DNA of 64,000 nucleotides from Sanderia malayensis (GCA_013076295.1 RQOL01000618.1:2542001-2606000); one strand, 5' to 3'; shown: positions 1-12,715, counted from the first letter of the stretch. A program made the numbers and translations. The notes: generated by a model from the sequence alone, not told the origin.

Positions 1-14
1 ATTGATTGATTGAG

Positions 15-53
<39 letters not shown>

Positions 54-360
54 GTGGCAAATACGTTCACTGTCTTTGTAATGCATTGCTTTATGTGCTA
101 AGCACAAAGGGACCACTAAATGGTCCAGGGTCAATCTAAGCAATGCGACCATGGTCTTTCTTCTTGATGTGACCACATCTTGTGATTTCCTTTTTGCTTC
201 GCTTGGAGTTACAGAGAGTTGGCCAATATTCCCCTCGCACTTTTTGTGACAAATCTGAGCTGTGGCTCGAACTCGCAACTCTCTGAGGGTTAATCGATAT
301 AACAACTCGACCATCCTTGGCATTAGGTGTTTCGAAAGCAGCAACATGGCATGCAAGGAA
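1..360 (-). repeat. tRNA-derived SINE with (TCAA)n tail
   Basis: Read on the minus strand, this stretch begins near 350 with an A-box-like segment (GGTCGAGTTGTTATATCG) followed about 25 bases later by GAGTTCGAGCC, a good match to the Pol III B box. It then runs through about 200 bp of non-tRNA body and ends in a simple TCAA repeat at 1-50. This order (tRNA-like head, body, short tandem tail) is that of a tRNA-derived SINE. The left end of the tail is cut by the window edge. No tRNA cloverleaf could be folded by eye, so it is not annotated as a tRNA gene. Confidence 0.6.
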
Positions 361-808
361 TTTTCGTGTTCATAACAAAATAACTATTACTTATTTACAA
401 GTGCAAGGCAAATGATAAATTAGCCAAATATAGTATGCATAAGCTACAGCACACAGACTACCCACACACATAGAAAACATAAAGAACAAACCCAAATAGA
501 AATTTACAAAGACCGAATCTTGATTCATGCTATTATAAAACACCAAATGCCATTCTATGCAATGGGTTTTAAGCAGTTAGCGTTAAGATAGAGTGGTAAG
601 GTCAGGTCGGTTAGGGACAGGGATTTTAAGATGATGTAACGTTATTTAAAAAAAAGTGTGCTGTTCAGAAAATGCTTCATTTAAGCAACTAAACTCCGTC
701 AACTTTAACATAACAGTTATTTCCTTATAATAAATAAGAAGAAATGACAAATAAAAAATTAAGTTGTAGCTTGTAACATCTTCTTCATCTAATACAACTA
801 AGCATGGA

Positions 809-3176
809 CTACAGTGGTTCGTTTCTTTGTTGTCGTTTAAATGAATCTGAGTCTGAATCGTGAACGATTCCAGACGTGTATCCGGATGTTCGCGTGGTAA
901 TCGTGTCAGTGTCAGATTTACCATTCTGCTGTTGTTGATGTTGTTTCAAATCTTCATCTGTTGCCACTTGTCCAGGTAAAGAAATTGATGAAAGCGAATC
1001 TACAAAAACAGATTTTCACGGATTACAAATCATTTAACAGCAATATAACTCTAGCAAATTAAGCCAAATCTTCTAAATTTGCTTCAAATATTTGGCAATG
1101 CTGGAGCATTAAAGGTTAGGATTTGTTGCCTTATAAAAATAAAAAGTATGGTATACCTTCTTTGTAATGTTTCAGTGACAAAGCAGTTCCTGGACGTGAA
1201 CTTTTGCCATTTGATGATGATTGGGCCGTGTCTGGTCTTGGATGAGTCCTTGTCCAGTTTTCAATTTGCTCCAAAAAGCCAGCAACACTTGTGGTGCTTT
1301 GCCTTCCGTCAAAATCATCCAATGTACCAGATGTTGTTGGTCTTGAGTTGTAAAAAATGTTCGACTCAGAGGCAGAATACCCTGACTCTGTTTGAAAATC
1401 ATGGATACCAAATTCCTGATCTTGATGTCTTTTTAATGCATCTTCTACTTTTTTACTCACTTCCTCTCGCTGTCTTCTGCGTGACTTCCTTCCGTTAACA
1501 AACACACCCAACGCGTACATCTTCAGGAGCAGCCGTCTCTTTACTGGACTCACCAAGCTCAAGTCGTATTCTCTTTGCGCCAATCGTTTGGAGAAACTTG
1601 GCATGAGTTTGAGGAACTCCTTGGCCGTTTCTCGGATTGATTGCTTGTTTGTCGTGGCAGAGCCAAACAAAGAAACGGGTGACAAATGATTATGTGCTTC
1701 TATTAACTCATCAAGCAGATCCCAGAGGGTGTCGTGGGTTGGATCTGAAATAAATTCAGCTTCTCTGGAAAAAGCATTGATAATCTGAATTTGTCGAGAG
1801 AGCTCGTGCACAGGAGAAAATAATGGCAACGTTGAAAGTGCTTGTTCCAATGTATGCCTCCCTCGTAAAACAGCCTTCAAATATTTTTTTGTGTCCTCAC
1901 CAACATCGTTAGAGCTATCATATGATAATCTTGGCCACAATGAAGTTCTGCCAATTATTGTTCTCTCTCTCAACACCAAATAGAGAACCCAAAGACAAAA
2001 CACAACAACCCAAAATCCATTTAAGCCAATGAGAATATGCATGATTGTGGGATAACGTAGGAACGATACAATCACAAAAGTATTGGCATTTTCCCAAGGA
2101 GGCATTTCCATGAAATCACCAATCAGGGCATTTGCAGACAAGCAAAGCAGATTGATGGCCAACATGAAGTTGAATGCTTTGACACGAAATGGCTGTTTGA
2201 TCAAGATAGCCAGAAATGCTATCAGGAAGAGCACAGATATTGCTGAAGTTGCATAGAAAATATAACTCATCGAGCATGCATATGCAACAATAATCAACAT
2301 CTTGAACAAAAGTTTCAACGGATTGTAATAAACCCAAAATCTTCTATAGGATGAGAATAGATGAAACTGACCAACATACCATAAAATGTCCAGTCCTTGC
2401 TCATATTCTGCCTCTTTCAACTGCAAATATCCTTCATGGGTACGCCTGGTATTGCAAAAAACTTGTTCCTTTATGATCAAGGCAATGATCAGAGCATAAA
2501 CAATAAATAGTAACAAAAAGGCGACAATAACAACTGCCATCCAAATTATGTGAATTGATGTGTAACATTCCTGTGAATTATCCACGTCCATGACAATTTT
2601 ATTTGATGCATCAGCTCTGCAATGGAACACTCTGGCTGCGGCGATGCCAAATGGCAATGCAGTAAGCTGCACCACAATGTACAAGATACGTTTAAGTCTT
2701 GCAATATGGAGCAGCAAATACAAAGGCCTTTTCCTTGCCAAAATTGCATAAAATCCAATGAATATGATAGCAACGATGGAAATAAGAGTTCCCCAAGAAG
2801 CGAAATACGATGAGTAGTTAAATCCAAGTTTATTCGTGTCGACAAATGCAGTTGTTGAACGATTATAAGCTCCGCTTTCTACGTTCCAAAACTCCCAAAT
2901 GTCAAAGTTTGCAAGAAAAGTGAAATGAGTTGCTTTGATCCAAACAAGAGGCCAACCCCATCTTTGTGCCAGTGCAAGTAATAATGCATAGTATTGCAAA
3001 TGCTCAACTAAAATAAACACAGCATCGTACATCCAAATAGATATGCTTCTCTGTGTAAATGTTTCGACATTTTCTTCGTCTTCATCTTCAGGCCTAACAA
3101 TAATTTTATTTTCTTGTTCAACGAGAGGTATTTTATCGGCTGTCTTCCATTTCAGTTGACGATTTAATAAGGCCAT
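809..3176 (-). CDS. Polytopic membrane protein of unrecognised family (736 aa)
   Basis: Two coding exons, 3176-1157 and 999-809, join across a GT-AG intron (donor after GAAG, acceptor TTTTTGTAG) to give 736 residues. The start ATG at 3176 is followed by a short acidic N-terminus (PEDEDEEN near residue 30). About eight hydrophobic segments follow, near residues 48-68, 127-148, 163-183, 207-232, 288-325 (probably two), 337-355 and 370-400, then a roughly 330-residue C-terminal cytosolic-like region with basic, Ser/Thr and Gln-rich stretches. The segment between the first two helices carries NRS and NYS sequons, consistent with an outside loop. I do not recognise the family. It could be a channel-like or receptor-like protein; no catalytic motif is visible. 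Exon 2 adds only a hydrophilic tail ending RQQRNEPL. Confidence 0.75.
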
Positions 3177-3600
3177 TATTGCTTTAGAATATTCTTTACT
3201 GAGGAATCTTTTTCAAAAGACAATTTAAGCTTGTGTCATTGCTACATGCTGCAATAATACTTCAGCAAATACGTGCAGCAAACTCCACCATGAGATAAAT
3301 CGACATGTAAAACTTCGTCTTCGTCGTTGAAAAAGGAATTCCTTTTAGAGCGTCTATAGGTAGCAGAGTACTCGCACTTGATTGGTCAATGTGATTCCAA
3401 TTACAATAGAGACCAATAGATTTAAGTTTGAAAGTAGCTTTGTTTTGTGGAGGCACCAATTGTCATAGATACATGACCTCATAGAACATCTTTCAAGTGA
3501 ATGACTTCTCTTGTGCAATGTTTTTACATCGAACTCATATTATATCCTTTCGTCTTTTGACAACTTTTATCGTGGTATTGACCACCTCTATTGTACTTTT

Positions 3601-4110
3601 GCCATATGTGTCTGGTGCGTTCATTCTTTTGACCTTATACTCTTCTCCTCTGCGTGGAAGGGCTGCTGTGGACCACCGGTAATTTTCCTGGACGCTAAGC
3701 CGAAGACCACTGGTTCAAAACCTGATGAGAACATCTACTTTGTGTTTTGATAAATTTAAAATTCTAATGTCCTAAGGGTGGGCGTGTATGCGTAGTGCCA
3801 CATATAGGTTACTGCGCAGGAGTATGCATGAGGTTATACCAGCGACAGTGTCTTGTGTATCAGTTAGGGTTAGGGTTAAGGTTAGGGTTAGAGTGCCCTA
3901 AAGGTGGGCGTACATGCGCAGTGCCATATATAGGCTACTGCGCAGGAACCTGCATGACGTAATACTACTGACAGTGTCTTGTGTATCAGTTAGGGTTAGG
4001 GTTAGGGTTAGGGTTAGGGTTAGGGTTAGGGTTAGGGTTAGGGTTAGGGTTAGAAGCCTTAAAGGTGGGCGTGCATGCGCAGTGCCATTATATAGGCTTC
4101 TGCGCAGGAA
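3601..4110 (+). repeat. Composite repeat, copy 1 (5'-truncated)
   Basis: Similarity to the two longer copies begins at CATATGTGTCTGGTGCGTT. A tRNA-like module follows at about 3650-3735: an A-box-like stretch near TGGACCACCGGTA and the B box GGTTCAAAACC. After it come three tail units, each with TGCG(C/T)AGTGCC, an AT-rich core (usually TATATA) and an ACTGCGCA-type arm (TTCTGCGCA in the last). Between the second and third unit lie about ten TTAGGG repeats (about 3990-4052). The TGACGTAAT motif is present in the second unit. Unlike the other copies this one has no gene start just downstream; the next recognised plus-strand gene is 2.8 kb away. Confidence 0.75.
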
Positions 4111-6923
4111 AATGCCTAAAAAATTAATTTTAAGGATTTCTGCTGTGTTGCTGAGACTTACTGCACAATCCTAGCATAGACAAAACAACAAATAATCGTT
4201 ATAAAGTATGCAAGGAAACAGAACACTTTTTGTGAGCCATATTTTCATTAATTTTCACAATTTTATTTTGTTTTGGTTAAGGGTGGATGCCCAGGGTGAT
4301 ATATTTGGCCTAATCTTTCATTGTTATTGTTCATTGTTCTTTCGTTGAAAATTCGCAAGGTTTGCTGGTCGTATTTTATGCACATCATAATTTGTAAAAT
4401 ACATGAAAGATCTCAACTGGAACTAACTAAAAAGAAATTTTTGATTCGTAGAATAAAATATCAGGAACTTTGAAATACTTGCAAGTTGGTTGATGTTATC
4501 GGCTATTTTTTCTTCAGAATCTCAATATTCTTGAAAAATAATTTGCTCACAATTTGCATGTATTTGAGCATTAATTACATCTGATATAAGATCTGAAGTT
4601 TGTGAAACCACACCCATTGTCATTTCTCATTTTAAAAACACGAAATTGCTGCACATAAAATAATCTTTTATTTGCAAACTTCTGCAATTGGTGAAATACA
4701 TTAATATTTAACGAAAAAGACACGCTTTTTGCAGCTGATTTCAAAATATTCAAATCACGTTTTTAAACCTTTTTTGCAAATTCTCAATTCGCTTTTCTGG
4801 ACAATGGAAAGCATTTTAGCAAAGTTCAGAATATACTCGCTTTATATATCAACAACAATAGTTTGCCTTGCGATTTCTTGAACATTAGATCAACACTTAT
4901 ACAAGTGTTTATTTAGGTCTGACCAAGTCTATATGATGTTGATGAGCAGGCTTTGGAGTTTTTGAGAACGATAATTATTAGATTTGTGTAATATTCCTCT
5001 CATTACAATGCCGAAAGTTCGAATAATGTATATACATCACTTTTATTTTACTATTCTTCTATATGCGATTTGCGATTACAGCACAACTTACTTAAAGCAT
5101 TAAACATTGATAGATTGTTGGAATCTTGGAATGACCTGCATTGCATTGCATTAAATTAGGTCTTGTCTTTGTAACAGGCTAAAACTAGATTATGTGATGA
5201 ATAATGATGAATTTTATCACGCTGTAAGCCAACTGTAATGTAAGGGCCTGAAAATCTTCCCTTGCTGCGAAGCTTAAAATATTTACTACTAGTGTACGAA
5301 AACGGCTGGCCTAATATTCCCCGCCCTGACTTTTCTTCTGTATATATACATATAAACAATTGCAGATTGCTGAAAACACAAAGATGCAATCAGATGTATT
5401 TAAAATGCATAGTGAAGGTCGAGTGAAGGTTCTGTGCTAAATTTAAGGGTATCTTTTTATTAAAAGTCGGTGTTTTATTTATTTTCAGAAAAAGAATAAA
5501 GAAACAGCGTCATCTCAGCACAAGAAGCAGATGGTTGAAAGTCTTTTATCTAATTAAAATGAATTGGCTTGGCCGGCGTGTCGTTATCTGCCGAAACTTT
5601 TGCAAGTAAGCTCAAATCTGTTATCGAAATATTTTGTTGTGTTTCAGTCTGCTGAGCTAGGCCTAAATAAATAAGTAGTCCAGGTGCATTGGGAGGGAGG
5701 GAAATATTTTTTAGGCAAGGCCTTTGTTTATCGAGGAGTCCTAAAATTATTGATTCGATCAAGCTCCACACAATGCAAGAAGAAGATTAAGATAATATTG
5801 CATTGCAGATTTGAATTCGAATATGCGAAATGCGAAAATTCAAGAGATGTGACGTCATTTTATGTTTATGTTTCTACCATGAGCCTTTGCGACTTGGCGT
5901 GTGACTTGATTGGTTGACTTTGATCGTGATTGGTGATTTTGATGAGCAAGATTATTCATTGGATCAGTTGTTCGTTGACAATGAATGGGAAATAGGAAAG
6001 AATGTGCTTACGTCATTGCGGAGTGCGGGCTAATTATGCGATTGTGATCATGAAAGGGCGTTGGCGCGTTGATGAGTGAAAGTCTTGCACATGGTGTCTT
6101 GTTCGCATACATCACCATCCTGATAATCCTGCATGTTGAATATGAAATAAAAGAGAATTATGCAACTGAAAAGTGACTACATTTGATTGCCAACTGATTA
6201 GGGTGAAAGCTCTCTCGTCTCTTCTTACTCTTTTTGTGTTTTGTACGTCTGTTTATCAGATCAGATTAGTTTGAAAGTCATAAAAAATGGATGCGAAAAT
6301 TCTGGCAATGTATTGCCAAGACGGATTTCTTAACGTTGATTATTTCGAATGTGCATTGAAAACTGACAACACAGATGGTTTTAGGGCCTGCGATATGTGG
6401 TTGAATTGGAAGCCGTTTTAAATATTTCATGATCAATCAAGTGGAAAATTGTATAACCTAGACAAAAAAAGTGCGCAGAAGGTGATTGTTTCAAACAAAG
6501 GAATTTCCCACGTCTATTGACAATCTTTCTTCTTTTTAATGCACAAGCAAGCTGCGTATTATTGCCAGAACAATACATTGTGTATATCCATATCAGGATA
6601 TGGTCCTCGTGTTGTTAATAGTTACACACGTCTGCCCAATCATGTTGCTCAATGCAGGAGAGTTCAACCAATCATCGCATGTATGCAAATTAACCATCTT
6701 TACAAGGCACGTGGTACGGAAAAGCTGGTTCAGTGACTCGTAATAAAAATTTTCAACATACGTAAAATGAGTTCAGTTCATTTGGAAAGGTTTTTGTGTT
6801 GGGGAATTTTATTTGTATACGGCGTGTAAAGACGTTTTCCGTTTGCATATCATTTTAAGTTGGACTTATTATTTAGTTTGTTGATTATTTATTTGTTCGT
6901 GTTCATTTGGTGGCGATAGAATA
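4111..6923. other. Intergenic region upstream of the ELAV-like gene
   Basis: No conserved coding region was seen in these 2.8 kb. A short ORF at 6287-6421 (44 codons, ATG after AAAAA) is probably chance or an upstream ORF in the ELAV-like leader. The rest is AT-rich sequence without clear repeats. The ELAV-like promoter is presumably in the last few hundred bases, but no TATA or initiator could be assigned. Confidence 0.5.
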
Positions 6924-8006
6924 ATGGAAATGGATTCAAATTCACAAATTCATTTAAATGGACATTCGCCAACAGGAGGAGAAATTGTAGTTGCGAACGG
7001 GCAAGATGAATTCGAAGATGAAGGATCAAAGACGAATTTGATCGTAAACTACCTGCCACAGGAGATGACAGAGGAAGAATTAAAAACACTGTTCTCGTCA
7101 ATAGGCCCACTTGAAAGTTGTAAATTAATAAAAAATAAAACAACAAGAGTGAGTCTTGGCTATGCTTTTGTAAATTATGTCAACAATATTGATGCAAAAA
7201 GAGCCATTGAAACGTTGGGTGGTATGAAGTTGACAAACAAGACTATCAAAGTCAGCTACGCACGTCCAAGTTCAAATGAAATCAAAAATGCCAATCTATA
7301 CATTAGTGGAATGCCGTTGAATTGTCCAAAGGAAAGTCTGGCCAGATTATTTGGACGTTTTGGCGACATAATCACCTGTAAAGTTCTCGAAGATGAATCA
7401 GGCAGCAGCAAGGGAGTTGGTTTTGTTCGATTTGATAAGAGAAGACAAGCCGAATCAGCTATCGATGCCTTGAATAATAATATACCAGATCTTCCTGGTG
7501 CCATTAAACCCTTAACAGTGAAATTTGCCAATCCACCGAGTCAGAAAATGTGTTTGGATATGATAAATAGCGTTGCCCAGGCCAAGGGACTTGCCAATGT
7601 TTCACCTGCAACATTAAGAAACCAAAGCTTGTATTCACCGGTAACAGCTGCGGCCTTTAGTTCAAGCCTAAGTAATTATGCAAGCAATGCCTTTGGTGCC
7701 ATGAACCTGCAAGCCAATCTTAACCCAACCAATTCCATGTCACCCTGGTGTATATTTGTTTACAATCTGCCTGCAAATTCAACTGAACTCACATTGTTTC
7801 AGTTGTTCTGCAAATTCGGAGCGATCGACAGTGTCAAAGTGATTACGGATGAAGAGAAGAAATGTAAGGGTTTCGGTTTTGTCAATATGGTCAATTACGA
7901 AGAAGCCTGTTGTGCTATCCTTCGTCTTAATGGCTATTGTTTAGAAAGAGGGAAGCCATTACAAGTATCCTTCAAGAAGCCTAAAAATCAACAGCAACCA
8001 TCATGA
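6924..8006 (+). CDS. ELAV/Hu-family RNA-binding protein, intronless
   Basis: A single 360-residue ORF with three RNA recognition motifs. RRM1 starts near residue 38 (LIVNYLPQEMTEEEL, RNP2; LGYAFVNYV, RNP1). RRM2 starts near 125 (ANLYISGMPL; KGVGFVRFD). RRM3 starts near 275 after a linker (CIFVYNLP; KGFGFVNMV). The NYLPQ(E/D)MT signature and the tight RRM1-RRM2 spacing with a long linker before RRM3 are diagnostic of ELAV/Hu proteins, which bind AU- and U-rich RNA to control stability and splicing, often in neurons. The ATG at 6924 precedes MEMDSNSQ. The whole gene is in one exon, unlike vertebrate Hu genes. Whether it is a neuronal ELAV or a broader RBP9/HuR-type gene cannot be settled here. 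Confidence 0.93.
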   Translation: MEMDSNSQIHLNGHSPTGGEIVVANGQDEFEDEGSKTNLIVNYLPQEMTEEELKTLFSSIGPLESCKLIKNKTTRVSLGYAFVNYVNNIDAKRAIETLGGMKLTNKTIKVSYARPSSNEIKNANLYISGMPLNCPKESLARLFGRFGDIITCKVLEDESGSSKGVGFVRFDKRRQAESAIDALNNNIPDLPGAIKPLTVKFANPPSQKMCLDMINSVAQAKGLANVSPATLRNQSLYSPVTAAAFSSSLSNYASNAFGAMNLQANLNPTNSMSPWCIFVYNLPANSTELTLFQLFCKFGAIDSVKVITDEEKKCKGFGFVNMVNYEEACCAILRLNGYCLERGKPLQVSFKKPKNQQQPS

Positions 8007-9470
8007 GCAACAATCAGCAGGTTTCTTTTTCGTTTACATACTTCTACAGAGGTTTCATTTTCGTCTTTTTCTCACTAGTATTATTATTATTATTGCTTTA
8101 TTGTTATCGTTATTATTAATATTTTGAATTTCGTGCTCATACGTTTTTACATTTTACTGTCTGCAAAAATGCCGGGCAGACAGAAGAGACAAGGCTTGAT
8201 GTTTACAAATTTCAATCAAAGTTCATTGCGCAGGAATTTTTACACGCGATCCTTTCACCCATCTCCTTTTCATCATTCGTCCAATCCAATCCATGAACTG
8301 TTTACGTAATTATTTTTATTTCATGATGTCATTCATACAACTCGTGATTTTACAAAAATTTGACCTCCAGTTTCCGCACAAGTGGCTTTCGTTTTCTTTT
8401 TTGTGTCACGTGGTAATTCTTTTCCAATGACTAATTGTGTTTGTTTGCATTTCACCCTTCGTCAAACTCACTTCTTTTGTTATCATTTCTTATTATTTAA
8501 TTACCCAATCCAGATATTGCTGTTTCACCACACAATTGTTTTGTTTATTATATTTCGTTGAATTTTTGTTTATATTTTGTTTCTTTATAATGTTTGCTTA
8601 ATTTATTACGCTGACATATTGCACCACAAATAGTTGAATAATTATTTCACTTCAACCACCGTGATATTCAAATTCCATTTCCACAAACATATTTTCAAAT
8701 TTCCTTTCATTATAATTACCGCAGACGGTTTGTCCATCTATTTAAGCACGTTAAGAGTCTATTTCAAAACATATATAGTAATCTAAAAATGCAGTTTAAA
8801 ATTGTACAAACAGCATTGTATCTTCGTGTTAAACACAAATTTGTAAGAATTCTAAGAATAAGGATTTATTGACAATTGTACTTTATTCTTTTTATTATTA
8901 TTATGTATTGTTATTATGATCGGCGATATTTGATCTCAATTCATATTTCCATTCGTCGATTTGATGGAGATGTTTCTGTTCTCAAATTCGCCAATTATCT
9001 TATTTCACATCAAGTTTGTTTGTAGAAGTAGTATATCTTATTTTAACTGCAGTTACTATTACTATTATTACTGTTATGTTTCTTAATATTTCTCAATTTA
9101 AACAAATATCCAGGTCACCGATTGCCCACCCTTTGCTATTATGTAAATTAGTTGTTATCTTCCATCAAATTTCCTGGTATGATATCTATTTGAAATATAT
9201 TGCCAGGTCCGCCAGCAATGTTTTCACACCTTCTGAATGTGTAAATTCCATAGCTACAATAGCATAATAGCAAAGGGTACAAGCATAAGTTCCTCTGTTT
9301 TATTTGTTATGTTTTAGCATTGCTTATGTTACGGAATAGAATAATTCAAGACAGCCAATATTGGGCTTGCAATATTTATACAAGAAAGTTGTGTCAAACT
9401 AGAACAGTTTATATATAAATAAGACCAGGCGTCACAAAGAAATAAAATGCTATATCTAAAGTATTTAAGA
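8007..9470 (+). other. Probable 3' UTR of the ELAV-like gene
   Basis: Very AU-rich sequence with ATTATTATT runs follows the ELAV-like stop codon, and a canonical AATAAA lies at 9441-9446. No conserved ORF is present. A long AU-rich 3' UTR is common for ELAV genes, which can regulate their own RNA; the 3' end position is inferred only from the signal. Confidence 0.45.
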
Positions 9471-12190
9471 ACCTAATGTATTTGAAATGGCTTGAATTAA
9501 AATGAATTGATTTTCGACTTTGTTAATCTGTTTTATTCTACACCCCCTGAACCTCTCCTTTCTTTTATCCAGTCTGAATTCGAGAGAATGTTCCTGTGGA
9601 CTTGTGATTTTTGGAATCGGGGCGGGGCGTGTTTCCAAATACTTAACTCGATCGCTTGATATTCGCCGTTCTCGGCATTTCATGTTGTGATGTTGAATTG
9701 ATTTTCATGTGAACTGAGTATTAAATTAAATCGGATTATTTTGCAAAGCTTCGAACTGCTCTGATTCGGTGATTGCGATTTAGAGCTCTTTCGAGTGAAA
9801 GAATGAAAGAGGGGCTTTTTTCAATTGTTTTTATCGCACTGTTCTTAATTGTCACGCTAATGGAAACAGAACAGAAATCGAGAAACACAAAACATATCCC
9901 CTGCGATCAAATATTCATCTTTCTATGGACTTACAAGACCATCTGCTGATATCAGCAGTGTTTTGCAATCTAAGACGGATTCCGCAGGAAAACACAAGGA
10001 TTATTGTTCACTTCAATTCATTTTGGGTAAATTGCATTTGAAAACACAACATAGAACCCTTTTCTCTCATCTGGTCTTTATATATTGTCAGTAGCTTGCT
10101 TTGCTATGTTGGAATTCTTTCACCTGTTGGGGCAGGTTTGAGTGTTACTGGTTTTTTGGCTGAGTTCCTTCCCATCGTCACATTTTGCAGTGGACAATTT
10201 AATTTATTTTTATTTGATTGAGCAAAATGCTATTGGTGATGCTCAGTAGTGGCGTTAAAGTTAAAGTTAAAGTTAAAGTACTGCCTATGGATGGACTCAA
10301 AAAGCTTTGTTTCCACCATGGAAACACCATTGGCAAGTTTATCTTTTCTTATACGGAGTTTGCCAAACGTAAAGCTTGTTAAAGGACTCAAAAATATTAT
10401 TTAAACACCCTTGAGATCCTTTCTTGCTCCCCACTTTGTTTAATTATACATGTACACGTCACTAGAATATTACAAAGCTCGACCCAGTTCTCTAATAATG
10501 CCAGGTTTAAAATACGACAGATGTGCTTACATTGAACAGATGTGCTTCTCGTGTAGATGGGCCCAATTTGAACGCAAAAGACTGTTATTACCGCCATTAC
10601 CGCCATCCCCCTTCAAGAAAAAGATTACTATACTTTAGTTGCATGTCAGGACAGAGATGTATGAGCTTTGTTCGTGCCGCAACATACATACATGCAACAG
10701 CAACACAAATTGTCTTCGCTTGCAACTATTGTAAACTCTTCTTATATACGATTAGGAAACGATAACAAAATTAAAGCAACAACTATGGCTGTAAATCTTC
10801 AAATATGATCCCAACTGCACATGCAAATTGTTCAAGACTTATCAATTGTCAATTGAGTTTATCCAACTATCTCATTAGCTTCTCACGAGTCTGGTCACGA
10901 TATGGTCAATGGAACCACGAGACATCCAAATATATCAATGTAATGTCCAATTGGTCTTTTGGACCAAGATTTTAAACTCGATTTAGCGGAAATTTTAAGA
11001 ATTGATAGCCTGGGGTCTAGTTGTATACATGGAATGTTGATATCACTTAGGCATCTTGGGGGCGAGCAGAGCATCACGTGACAGCTTCTTGGACCAATCT
11101 ACCATTTAATCTATATATATGAATATTTGTTTGTGCGTTAGGCCAGAAACAAGACTGGAACTCAATATTTTTAAAGAAATTTTTAAAAATTGGTGAGCTG
11201 AACTCCAGTTGTGCGGTGTGTCAGCTTTTTACCTGATGCTTGTTCATTGCAGGTTTAGTGTTGGCCCTCTAGTGCATTGTTGTGCTTATTGGAGTACTAG
11301 CCTGTTATGAAAGATCCAAAAGTGATATATAATGATACTCCTATACATAATATATGCGCATACTTAATATTTGCTGGCGGGATGTTTAATTACTTCATTA
11401 CGATAGCACCATTCATTTGGCCATTGATTGAATATGAAAGTAAATAAAGAAATATAATTAGGCGTAATAGGCGTGCTTTGCTTCATAAAATTAATAATTT
11501 GTTTTGCGATGTTTATTGATTATTGAAGAGGTAAGGTTTTTACAATAGAATCTTGACGTTGATAGTGACGTTGACGCCTGTGTTATTTTATGATTGGAGC
11601 AAACTGACGTATCCTGCTCGAGAACAGTTGGCTGATTGGTCAGTCTTTGTTCCTTTTGGCAAGCGAATACAACAGATTCAAGTGACATAAGAATGATTGA
11701 TTGCCTTGTATCAATACAAAACAGTAGAAATTGAGAGTATCAAGTTATTATTGTGATGTGTAAAGAAAGAATTCTGTGCACGCCCTTTCCAGGCAAATTC
11801 AATGAGGCTTATCCAGGCGTTAGTTTCAGTGCGGTTTAAAGAGAATACTTTCATGCTTTGCTATTGCTGGAACGCACACGTCTTGCTGTTGAGTATTTAT
11901 TTGCGTTGAGAAGGAGAAGAGAATTGGATGCTGGTATTGAATCTATCCATCATCAAATAGTTGTTTGCAATACAGATATAGAACGTGCATCTATCGAAAG
12001 AAGGGAAGCGTGTTTACCAAGTGTTTACTGGGATAACTGAAATCGAGGCAAGCTAAGTTCGCATAACGTTGGGGAATTTAAAAACATCAGTTACAGAATT
12101 TTGAATTAGTTTACCTGGAGCTGCTTGGTTTTAAATTGAGCTGTTGTCACGCTGGGAAAACTGTATTTGCTATCAAGGAAGTCTTTTACA
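9471..12190. other. Intergenic region, no gene seen
   Basis: AT-rich sequence with no ORF resembling a known protein. A short GTTAAA tandem run (about four units) is at 10255-10280. A 60-codon ORF at 11858-12040 precedes the Tctex1-type gene but begins without an ATG and has no recognisable domain. Confidence 0.4.
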
Positions 12191-12715
12191 ATGAACAATG
12201 TTGTCAAGACAAACATCATGTCTGTCGGATCTACTGACATTGAACCGGACACGACACTACCGAACACGACTCCAACGGGCGAGCCACAGCACACAGTTGT
12301 AGAACAACACCCTAATCGAACATTCCTGACAATACCAAACAAGACACCAAACAAGAAACGTCGTGCAAACATAACTCAGCTTAATTATGAAGAGGAGATC
12401 AAGAATCTCGCTGAAGAAGTCTTCAAAGAACGACTTGAGAATTATGATTATGATTATGATCATGATCAATGTAAACAGTTGTGTGCTGAGATCAGCAAAA
12501 CAATTCACGATCGGATAAAAGTCGCCACCAGTCATAGATTCAAAATTATTGTGCTGAGTTTCATTGGCGAGGTCATGGATGATGGAATCGAGGCTGCCTC
12601 ACAATGCACATGGCAGCCTCGCAATGATATTATTTTCACTGTGTATTTCAAAAGTGAATCTCTGCTTGCATTGTCCAACGTATTCTTGACTCGGATTAAA
12701 GAAACAATTGTTTAA
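12191..12715 (+). CDS. Tctex1-domain dynein light chain (DYNLT family)
   Basis: One intronless ORF of 174 residues. The first about 65 residues are polar and low complexity (TPTGEPQHTVVEQ, TPNKKRR). The Tctex1 domain fills the rest, from NYEEEIKNLAEEVFKERL to the C-terminus, with the characteristic CKQLCAEISKTIHDRIK helix, the KIIVLSFIGE strand, and the QCTWQPRNDIIFTVYF strand pair. Such proteins are light chains of cytoplasmic or axonemal dynein or related TCTEX1D proteins (DYNLT2/5 type, with an N-terminal extension). The first in-frame ATG at 12191 is used; the frame is open a little further upstream without ATG. It is convergent with the membrane protein gene whose stop is at 12950. Confidence 0.88.
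   Translation: MNNVVKTNIMSVGSTDIEPDTTLPNTTPTGEPQHTVVEQHPNRTFLTIPNKTPNKKRRANITQLNYEEEIKNLAEEVFKERLENYDYDYDHDQCKQLCAEISKTIHDRIKVATSHRFKIIVLSFIGEVMDDGIEAASQCTWQPRNDIIFTVYFKSESLLALSNVFLTRIKETIV

Noticed and set aside
1079..1498. Plus-strand ORF opposite the first membrane protein gene
   Set aside because: It is antisense to the coding exon and has no recognisable domain; the minus-strand protein has hydrophobic segments and a correct intron.
3914..4174. ORF with VRVRVRVR string
   Set aside because: It is translation of the TTAGGG repeats in the composite element, not a protein.
6287..6421. 44-codon ORF upstream of the ELAV-like gene
   Set aside because: No domain or conservation evidence; probably chance or an upstream ORF.
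11858..12040. 60-codon ORF before the Tctex1-type gene
   Set aside because: It lacks an ATG start and a clear splice link to the downstream ORF; left unannotated.
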